NCBI GenBank assembly: GCA_020849105.1
Contig: JADLGW010000048.1
Location: forward strand, 62,001 to 126,000
DNA length: 64,000 nucleotides
DNA from: Phycisphaerales bacterium
GTDB lineage: Bacteria > Planctomycetota > Phycisphaerae > Phycisphaerales > UBA1924
Reading direction: 5' to 3'
The notes beneath the pieces are model-generated. The model had not been told where the DNA came from. It saw nothing but the letters and a program-made list of their open reading frames with translations, and searched no databases. The number at the start of each line of letters is the position of its first letter. The stretch's first letter is position 1. A program made the translations under genes and the position numbers. This document shows positions 58,658 to 64,000 of this stretch, piece after piece.

Positions 58658-59892
58658 GCCCCCCCCCCCTGCTCATCCGCAACGCCCGCGTCCTGACGCT
58701 CGCGGGGCCGTCGCCGCGCCGCGGCCCCACGATGAACGACCTCGGCGTGCTCCCTCGGGCTGACGTTCTTATCGAGGGCGAGCGGATCGCGGGCGTGTCC
58801 CTCGGCGGTGTCGGCTCGGAGAGCCGACCTATCCAGATCGACGCCGACGGCCGCGTCCTGATGCCCGGCTTCATCGACTGCCACACCCACCTGTGCTGGG
58901 CGGGCGACAGGCTGGACGAGTGGGACATGCGGCGGCGCGGGGCGGCGTACCTGGACATCCTGAAGGCCGGCGGCGGGATCATGTCCACCGTCCGCGCCGT
59001 GCGGGCGGCGAGCCGGGAGCAACTCACCGCGCTGCTGCGCGAGCGCCTTGACCAGCTGCTGCGCGAAGGGACGACGACGGCCGAGGTCAAGACCGGGTAC
59101 GGCCTCACCGCCGAGCACGAACTGAAGATGCTGCGGGCGGTCCGCGACGCCGCTGAGGACTGGCCGGGCACCGTCGTGGCGACAGCGCTGCTGGGGCACG
59201 CGGTGGACCCGAACGTGCCGGGGTTTGTCGAGAGGACGATCAAGGAGACCCTGCCCGCGGTGCACGCGGAGTTCCCCGCCATCGCCGTCGATGCCTTCTG
59301 CGAGGAGGGCGCGTGGTCGCGCGATGAGTGCGTGCGCCTGCTGGAGGCCGCGGGAGCGCTCGGCCACCCGGTGCGGGTCCACGCGGACCAGTTCCACACG
59401 CTGGGCATGACGGAGGCCGCGGTCGCCCTGGGCGCCCTGAGCGTGGACCATCTGGAGGCCGCGAGCCCGAGCGGCGCCGCCGCGCTCGCCGCCTCTGACA
59501 CGATCGGCGTGATCCTGCCGTGTTGCGGCTTCCATGTGGACGGGCGGTACGCCGGCGGGCGGGCGCTGATCGACGCGGGGGCCGCGCTCGCCGTCGCCAC
59601 CAACTGCAACCCCGGCTCCGCCCCGTGCTCCTCGATCCCGATGGCGGTGGCGCTGGCAGTGCGGCACTGCGGCCTCACCCCGGCCGAGGCGATCACGGCC
59701 TGCACCGTGAACGCCGCCGCGGTCCTGGGATTCACCGACCGCGGCAGGATCGAGGCCGGCAAACGCGCGGACCTGGTGCTCCTGCGTCACCGCGACGAGC
59801 GGCTGCTCGCCCACGACTTCGGCGGCAACCCGGTCGATGCCGTCGTGTGCGGCGGCGTGCTGCACTGGCAAAGCGAACACCGAGTGCGCTGA
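58654..59892 (+). CDS. hutI: imidazolonepropionase with palindrome insert and poly-C start
   Basis: This enzyme opens imidazolone-5-propionate to formiminoglutamate in histidine catabolism. It is 412 aa. Metal ligands lie in DCHTHLCWAGDR, VRVHADQFH and SVDHLEAASP; ATNCNPGSAP is conserved. Start GTG 58654 overlaps the hutG stop. Codons 2-6 contain a run of 11 C (58659-58669). A palindrome at 58809-58831 is translated in frame as GVGSESRP (about 52-59), just before the IDADGRVLMPGF strand. The enzyme core is intact. Confidence 0.93.
   Translation: MSPPPLLIRNARVLTLAGPSPRRGPTMNDLGVLPRADVLIEGERIAGVSLGGVGSESRPIQIDADGRVLMPGFIDCHTHLCWAGDRLDEWDMRRRGAAYLDILKAGGGIMSTVRAVRAASREQLTALLRERLDQLLREGTTTAEVKTGYGLTAEHELKMLRAVRDAAEDWPGTVVATALLGHAVDPNVPGFVERTIKETLPAVHAEFPAIAVDAFCEEGAWSRDECVRLLEAAGALGHPVRVHADQFHTLGMTEAAVALGALSVDHLEAASPSGAAALAASDTIGVILPCCGFHVDGRYAGGRALIDAGAALAVATNCNPGSAPCSSIPMAVALAVRHCGLTPAEAITACTVNAAAVLGFTDRGRIEAGKRADLVLLRHRDERLLAHDFGGNPVDAVVCGGVLHWQSEHRVR
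58809..58834. repeat. palindrome TGTCGGCTC-GGA-GAGCCGAC inside hutI
   Basis: A perfect 8-bp stem GTCGGCTC/GAGCCGAC with a GGA loop is flanked by T and CTATCC. The same 26 bases, with one change (CTACCC), recur at 63391-63416 at the stop codon of hutU. Two near-identical copies in different genes of the same pathway indicate a dispersed element. Confidence 0.8.
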
Positions 59893-59917
59893 GATCGCGC
59901 GGGGGTTCAAGGAGTCC

Positions 59918-60862
59918 TCAGCGTTCCCTTCCCGGCACCAGCACGCGCAGCGCGCCGGGCTCGCAGCGGGCGGTGACCCGCCCACGGACGTGGAAGCCGA
60001 GCGTGTCACCGTCGATCTGGCAGGGCGTCGGGTCGGGGAAGTCGAGCGTGAACTCCGCGGCCGTCGCGTGGACGAAGCGCCGGTGGCCTTCCAGCCGCCC
60101 GCGCCGGGCGCGGAGCGCCCAGGCCAGGGCGGACAGGACGCCCGCGCACGGCATGAACGCCGCGTCCAGCAGGCCGTCGTCCATGCGAGCCGGCCGGCAC
60201 GGGTCAAGGCCCGCGGCGTATCGCCCGCAGTTGGCGATCACGAGCATCCCCCGCGCGTCGCGGACGATGACCCGTGGCGCGGGCGTCCCGCACGCGACCG
60301 TCTGCCGGGGGATGTGCGGCGCCAGGATTTCACCCAGGATCGGGCGCGCGTACACCAGGTGCCCGCACGCCCGCCGGCGCGTCGCGTGCAGGCGCTCGAT
60401 CACGCCCGCATCCACGGAGAACCCGGCCATGAGCAGCACCGGGCGGGACCACGGCGCGCCGTCCCCGCCGATCCCGGAGAGCCGCCCGAGGTCCAGCGGG
60501 CGGATGTCGGCGCGGGCGCACGCGGCCACCAGTCGGGCGGGGTCCCGGGTCATCCCGAACTCGCGGGCAAACAGGTTCTCGTTGCCCGTGGGGACGTGGT
60601 ACAGCGCGGGGCGGTCGGGTAGTGGGGGAGCCGACGAGAGCAGCGACGCGAGGAACCCGACGGTCCCGTCGCCGCCCACGGCGACGGCGACATCGTGTCC
60701 GTGGGAGGGAGGGAGGAGGAGGGGCGCGTCGAGGCCCCCGCGCGTGAGCGTCAACACGTCCACCGCGTGCCCCGCGGCCCGCAGCGACGCCTCGAACCCC
60801 GCCGCGACGCCGGCGGCGCGGCCGCGGCCGGAGCGCGGGTTGACGACCAGGACGATGCGCAC
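59918..60862 (-). CDS. diacylglycerol/lipid kinase family protein
   Basis: This 314-aa protein has the lipid/DAG kinase catalytic domain: IVLVVNPRSGRGRA opens the fold, VAVGGDGTVGFLASLL contains the GGDGT ATP-binding motif, and VPTGNENLFAREFGM is the substrate loop (YegS-like, P-T-G-x-x-N). MDDGLLDAAFMPC is also typical. It phosphorylates a lipid such as diacylglycerol or a sphingoid base. GTG 60862 begins directly at the fold; the ATG at 60925 would overlap the map gene. Confidence 0.85.
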   Translation of the reverse strand: MRIVLVVNPRSGRGRAAGVAAGFEASLRAAGHAVDVLTLTRGGLDAPLLLPPSHGHDVAVAVGGDGTVGFLASLLSSAPPLPDRPALYHVPTGNENLFAREFGMTRDPARLVAACARADIRPLDLGRLSGIGGDGAPWSRPVLLMAGFSVDAGVIERLHATRRRACGHLVYARPILGEILAPHIPRQTVACGTPAPRVIVRDARGMLVIANCGRYAAGLDPCRPARMDDGLLDAAFMPCAGVLSALAWALRARRGRLEGHRRFVHATAAEFTLDFPDPTPCQIDGDTLGFHVRGRVTARCEPGALRVLVPGRER

Positions 60863-60923
60863 GAGCGGAGCGTACCCCCTGCCCCCGCTCCCCGGCTCGG
60901 CCGCCTCATTCCTACCATCGGCC

Positions 60924-61757
60924 ATGTCCCCCTGGGCCCGAGCCGCCGCGAAACTCGACGTGGACGCCGCGCGGGCCTCGGCCGCGCACGTCGTGACCAC
61001 CCACCGGCGCCTGGCCGCGTTCCTGCGTCACGGCCAGACGCTGGCGGAGATTGACCGGTTCGTGGCCGCGACGCTCGCGGACCTGTCGTGCGCCTCGTGC
61101 TTCCTGGGCTACCGCGTGGGGCGGGGCCCGGCGTTCCCGTCGCACGCCTGCCTGAGCGTCAACGAGTGCGTGGTCCACGGCACCGCCGGGTACCTCACCC
61201 GCCCCTTGCGCGAGGGCGACCTCCTGAAGATCGACATCGGCGTCACGCACCGCGGCTGGATCGGCGACGCGGCCTGGACGTACCACTTCGGCCCGCCGCC
61301 GCCCCTCATCCGCCGCCTGATGGACGCGGGCAGGGAGTCGCTGCGCCGGGGGATCGCCACGCTCCAGCCGGGCGAGCCCTACATCCACTGGGCCCGTGCC
61401 GTGCAGGGGCACGTCGAGGGCGAGATGGGCTTCCACCTGGTCCGCGGCCTCGGGGGCCACGGCTACGGGCGCAAACTCCACGCCCCGCCCTTCATCGCCA
61501 ACGTCGCCCCGAGCACGCCCGGCGAGTGGCCCGACGCCTTCACGATCATCAAGCCCGGCACGCTGGTCGCGGTGGAGCCCATGATCGCCGTGGGCACGGG
61601 CCAGACGAGGCAACCCCAGGGCCAGGCCGGGGGGTGGCCGGTGCTGACCGCCGACGGCTCGGCCAGCGTCCACTACGAGCACGACGTGCTGATCACCGAG
61701 AACGGGCCGGAGGTGCTGACCGAGGGGCTGGACGACCTCAAGGACGAGATTCGGTAG
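60924..61757 (+). CDS. map: methionine aminopeptidase type I
   Basis: This enzyme removes N-terminal Met from nascent proteins and is 277 aa. Its five metal ligands are D in IDIGVTH, D in WIGDAAWT, H in GGHGYGRKLH, E in AVEPMIAV and E in VHYEHDVL. H in PSHACLSVNECVVHG is the substrate-binding His. IATLQPGEPY replaces the usual motif, and the protein is somewhat divergent, so it may be a second Map paralogue rather than the essential copy next to secY. Confidence 0.9.
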   Translation: MSPWARAAAKLDVDAARASAAHVVTTHRRLAAFLRHGQTLAEIDRFVAATLADLSCASCFLGYRVGRGPAFPSHACLSVNECVVHGTAGYLTRPLREGDLLKIDIGVTHRGWIGDAAWTYHFGPPPPLIRRLMDAGRESLRRGIATLQPGEPYIHWARAVQGHVEGEMGFHLVRGLGGHGYGRKLHAPPFIANVAPSTPGEWPDAFTIIKPGTLVAVEPMIAVGTGQTRQPQGQAGGWPVLTADGSASVHYEHDVLITENGPEVLTEGLDDLKDEIR

Positions 61758-61794
61758 CCGGAGTGGCCGGCCGCGCCGCGATACCCTGGCCGGC

Positions 61795-62016
61795 ATGAAG
61801 CACGAAGTCACAGTGCGGACCCCAACGCTCGATGTTGGCAAGGCCGACCTCGTCTTTCGCATTCGCGGGAATGATGAGTTGCTCGGCACGCTCCGTGTCA
61901 GTCACGGAGCGCTCGACTGGCGACCCAAGAACAAGAAGAAGGCGTTCAGGGTTCCGTGGGAAAGGATGGACGACATCCGACCGGCGCTGGACCAGTACCG
62001 CCGCCCCCGCGACTGA
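61795..62016 (+). CDS. small conserved beta-rich protein
   Basis: This 73-aa basic protein (VFRIRGNDELLGTLRVSHGA and LDWRPKNKKKAFRVPWERMD) is probably a compact beta fold. Its function is unknown. A perfect hairpin GTCACGC-TCCC-GCGTGAC (62046-62063) 29 bp past its stop may end the transcript. Confidence 0.6.
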   Translation: MKHEVTVRTPTLDVGKADLVFRIRGNDELLGTLRVSHGALDWRPKNKKKAFRVPWERMDDIRPALDQYRRPRD

Positions 62017-62085
62017 TCGGCGCTGGGCCGCGGGGCGGCGTTTGTGTCACGCTCCCCGCGTGACCGCCCACCCGCCCCCCACACG

Positions 62086-62127
62086 GTGTGACGCGCCCCC
62101 CGCTCGGTGTGACGCGCCCCCCGCTCG
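62086..62127. repeat. 21-bp perfect tandem repeat, two copies
   Basis: GTGTGACGCGCCCCCCGCTC plus G at 62086-62106 is repeated exactly at 62107-62127. It is non-coding. Confidence 0.85.
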
Positions 62128-62171
62128 GCCCGGGCCCACCGCTGGGCGACTCGTACAGGTTCCTCTCCGCG

Positions 62172-62231
62172 GGTCGCCGCTCCGCCCCGAAGGTCGCCGC
62201 TTCGCCCCGAAGGTCGCCGCTCCGCCCCGAA
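62172..62231. repeat. 20-bp tandem repeat, three copies
   Basis: The unit GGTCGCCGCTCCGCCCCGAA is present three times, the middle copy differing by one base (CTTCG). The last copy runs into GGGGCG, making CGCCCC-GAA-GGGGCG. Confidence 0.88.
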
Positions 62232-62248
62232 GGGGCGCAGGAATGTAG

Positions 62249-62298
62249 CCGCGGGTGGAGCGCAGTCCGCGCTTTCGCGGGCGGAGCGCAACCCGTGG
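62249..62298. repeat. 50-bp imperfect palindromic element, forward copy
   Basis: It begins CCGCGGGTGGAGCGCAGTCC and ends CGGAGCGCAACCCGTGG. The ends are near-complementary. Its reverse complement is recognisable, with the same length, at 62469-62518, so this is a defined 50-bp repeat unit with its own stem. Confidence 0.7.
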
Positions 62299-62468
62299 AA
62301 CGTGGATTCGTTCCCCGCTCCGCCCCGGGGGGGCGGAGGGGTAGGCGTGATGATTCATCGGGGCCGCCCCGGAGGGGCGGAGGAAGATGGGAAGAACGTG
62401 CGCGTCCCATGGCGTCGCGGGACTCCGTTGCCCCTCCGGGGCAAGCAAGAGAAAGACACCACCGGCTT

Positions 62469-62518
62469 CCACGGGTTCCGCGTCGGCGGGCTTCGCCGCG
62501 CCGCCGCTCCACCCGTGG
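62469..62518. repeat. 50-bp imperfect palindromic element, inverted copy
   Basis: CCACGGGT and ACCCGTGG form a perfect 8-bp outer stem; GGCGGG-CTT-CGCC lies inside. On the complementary strand it reads CCACGGGTGGAGCGG…GCGGAACCCGTGG, matching the copy at 62249-62298. Confidence 0.7.
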
Positions 62519-62867
62519 CGACAGCCCGTCGCCCCTGTGGGGCCAAGAGCGGCCCCGCTTGGGCCGAAGGCTTGGGACTGTCCGCGCGTCCGATTCAATC
62601 AGCGCCCTCCTTTGTTCGCCGGCGCGGCGGGCCCCAGCAGTTGCTCCTCGAAGCGGCGTTTGGCGTCGTAACTTCGGTGGGTGCGTGTTGCCCGTCATCA
62701 TGTGTCGGGTTTGCGCCCGGGGCGCGGCGGGCGCGGGCACCGGGGGCACGGGGGCCGCCGATCTCCCCGGCCGCGCCGCGGGTTCCCGGACGCGCGGCGG
62801 GGCCCCCCGGACGGGGGCGAGCGGCCCCTTCCCGCGCGTCACAGTCTTCCGGATGCGCGTCGGGAGG

Positions 62868-62930
62868 TTCTCAGCGCGCATCGGGGACTTCTCAGCGCGC
62901 ATCGGGGACTTCTCAACGCGCGTCGGGGAC
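62868..62930. repeat. 21-bp tandem repeat, three copies
   Basis: TTCTCAGCGCGCATCGGGGA plus C occurs at 62868-62888 and 62889-62909, and with two changes at 62910-62930. Its 21-bp length keeps a frame, but the flanking frames look non-coding. Confidence 0.85.
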
Positions 62931-63390
62931 TCCATCCCGCGCGGCGGGACCGCCCCACGCGCCGCGGGACCGCCGCCGCGCCGCGGAGCGGACGCTCGCG
63001 TGGGCCCACAAGAACCCCTCCGGCCTCGAAGACTCGGCCACCTCCCCCGCCCCCCCCCGGGCGCGGGGGAGGAAGAAGGAACGGAGGCACGAAGGCACAA
63101 GCGCTCGCTCGCGTGCGGGGCTCGTGTCGCTTCCTCACGGTCGCGGCTCGGAAAGAACGCTCCCTCACGGTCGCGTCTCTGAAGGGTCGCGGCTCGGAAG
63201 GACGGGAATCCCGCTCGCTCAGGCCCGGGGCTCGTGCCTTCTTCGCGGCCTTCGCGCCCTTCGCGTTCAATCCTTGTCTTCCTCTGCGGACCTCCTCGCT
63301 CCTCCGCGGCCTCCGCGTTCCTCTCTTCTCCGCGGCCTCCGCGGACGGTTCCTCGGCTGTCGGCCCCACGAGCCGACAAGCGCAGGCACA

Positions 63391-63416
63391 TGTCGGCTCG
63401 GAGAGCCGACCTACCC
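63391..63416. repeat. palindrome TGTCGGCTC-GGA-GAGCCGAC at the hutU stop codon
   Basis: This is the second copy of the element inside hutI. Its CTA tail (63411-63413) is the complement of the hutU stop codon TAG, so the element supplies the end of hutU. Further TGTCGG/GAGCCGACA half-copies lie just before it (63357-63390). Confidence 0.8.
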
Positions 63417-64000
63417 GGGGATGTCCAGGCCCCGCTCGGCCGCGCAGCGCCGCGCCTCCTCGTACCCCGCGTCGGCGTGCCGCATCACCCCCAGCGCCGG
63501 GTCGTTGGTCAGCACCCGCCGGATCCGCTCGGCCGCCTCGGGCGTCCCGTCGGCCACCACCACCTGCCCGGCGTGCTGGCTGAACCCGATGCCGACCCCC
63601 CCGCCGTGGTGGAAACTCACCCACGACGCCCCGCTGGCCACGTTCACCATCGCGTTGAGCAGCGCCCAGTCGCTCACCGCGTCGCTCCCGTCCTTCATCC
63701 CCTCGGTCTCGCGGTTGGGGCTGGCCACCGAGCCGCAGTCCAGGTGGTCCCGCCCGATCACGATCGGGGCCTTGACCCGGCCCGTGCGCACCAGGTCGTT
63801 GAAGAGCAGCCCGGCCCTGTCCCGCTCGCCCTGCCCCAGCCAGCAGATCCGCGCCGGCAGCCCCTGGAACGCCACCCGCTCCCGCGCCAGCCGCAGCCAG
63901 CGGTGCAGGCCCTCGTTCTCCGGGAACAGGCCCATCAGCGCCGCGTCCGTCGTGAAGATGTCCTGCGCCTCGCCCGAGAGCGCGACCCAGCGGAACGGCC
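63411..64000 (-). CDS. hutU: urocanate hydratase, C-terminal part (runs off the window)
   Basis: This enzyme hydrates urocanate to imidazolonepropionate, the substrate of HutI. About 196 residues are visible of roughly 555; the frame is open to the window end, so the 5' part lies beyond it. [55 protein letters not shown] and [20 protein letters not shown] are the urocanase signatures, including the NAD-binding Gly-rich stretch. The stop codon is within the palindromic repeat. With hutG and hutI on the other strand, histidine degradation genes are spread around this locus. Confidence 0.95.
   Translation of the reverse strand, partial: PFRWVALSGEAQDIFTTDAALMGLFPENEGLHRWLRLARERVAFQGLPARICWLGQGERDRAGLLFNDLVRTGRVKAPIVIGRDHLDCGSVASPNRETEGMKDGSDAVSDWALLNAMVNVASGASWVSFHHGGGVGIGFSQHAGQVVVADGTPEAAERIRRVLTNDPALGVMRHADAGYEEARRCAAERGLDIPG

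Larger units (their letters stand above)
62017..63410. other. 1.4-kb repeat-rich non-coding region
   Basis: This is the longest gene-free stretch in the window. Open frames exist because stop codons are rare at this GC content, but none has protein-like composition. It holds: a hairpin 62046-62063; a 21-bp tandem pair 62086-62127; three 20-bp units 62172-62231; two inverted 50-bp copies at 62249-62298 and 62469-62518; perfect palindromes at 62318-62338, 62364-62380 and 62428-62444; three 21-bp units at 62868-62930; TCACGGTCGCG-containing copies near 63130-63205; and a pyrimidine-rich text 63236-63350. Confidence 0.75.

Noticed and set aside
62868-62930. Tandem 21-bp units considered as a CRISPR array
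   Set aside because: The units are contiguous with no unique spacers, and no cas gene is near.
61946-63391. A 481-codon minus-strand frame through the repeat-rich region
   Set aside because: It is Arg/Pro/Gly/Ser-only, passes through tandem repeats and palindromes, and shows no start with an RBS. Other frames across the same DNA are equally open.

Overview
The window looks like a chromosomal segment of a planctomycete, most likely class Phycisphaerae. The DNA is very GC-rich. Three secreted enzymes end in the Cys/Asp/Asn/Gly-rich 'GC-type dockerin' module (…DFGCFxTKFALGCP). Several small membrane proteins carry an N-terminal C-x2-C…CPECG ribbon. There are a planctomycete-style ECF sigma operon, a PEP-CTERM-like protein, a deoxyhypusine-synthase homologue and flagellar motAB. 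No integrase, transposase, phage module or CRISPR array was seen.

Layout. 1-8.1 kb: ybbR-cdaA (c-di-AMP synthesis), mutY, a methyltransferase, an alpha/beta-hydrolase lipoprotein, a DUF3568 lipoprotein and acs. 8.1-18.3 kb: an LEA14-like lipoprotein, citrate synthase, a rhomboid protease, a giant FAD/Fe-S dehydrogenase, a CDGSH protein, a MoxR ATPase, a ribbon membrane protein coupled to a zincin, and pyrH-frr. 18.5-28.7 kb: eight tightly overlapping genes (vWA, TPR-like, TolQ/ExbB, two TolR/ExbD, a large secreted helical protein, a degenerate J-domain membrane protein, a secreted zinc-ribbon protein). 28.7-37.4 kb: a tRNA-binding protein, an ECF sigma/anti-sigma/secreted coiled-coil operon, then a trypsin-like protease and two tandem M14 carboxypeptidases, all with GC-dockerins. 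37.4-50.9 kb: gamma-glutamyltransferase, nrdR, a CoA-transferase subunit, a metB-like/hom operon behind a structured leader, a PEP-CTERM-like protein, a DHS homologue, an NDUFA9-like protein and an asparaginase-domain protein. 51-54.9 kb: motAB, rpoZ-coaC and tRNA-Ser(CGA). 54.9-64 kb: a RidA/ALDH/atypical SDR group resembling 2-aminomuconate (kynurenine) catabolism, hutG-hutI, a lipid kinase, a second-type Map, a 1.4-kb repeat-rich non-coding region, and the 3' part of hutU.

Three things stand out. (1) Several families of short perfect palindromes lie in intergenic DNA, at stop codons, and in frame inside enzymes (two in acs, one each in hutI and the CoA-transferase), reminiscent of Rickettsia palindromic elements. 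(2) The metB-hom operon is preceded by a 32-codon leader ORF with a Met-Pro-Met-Ala-Met-Pro cluster, and by a predicted three-way junction whose closing helix buries the metB ribosome binding site. (3) The eight-gene vWA/TolQRR/J-like operon looks like an energised envelope machine that I cannot match to a named system.

All annotation is from reading the sequence; no database search was possible.
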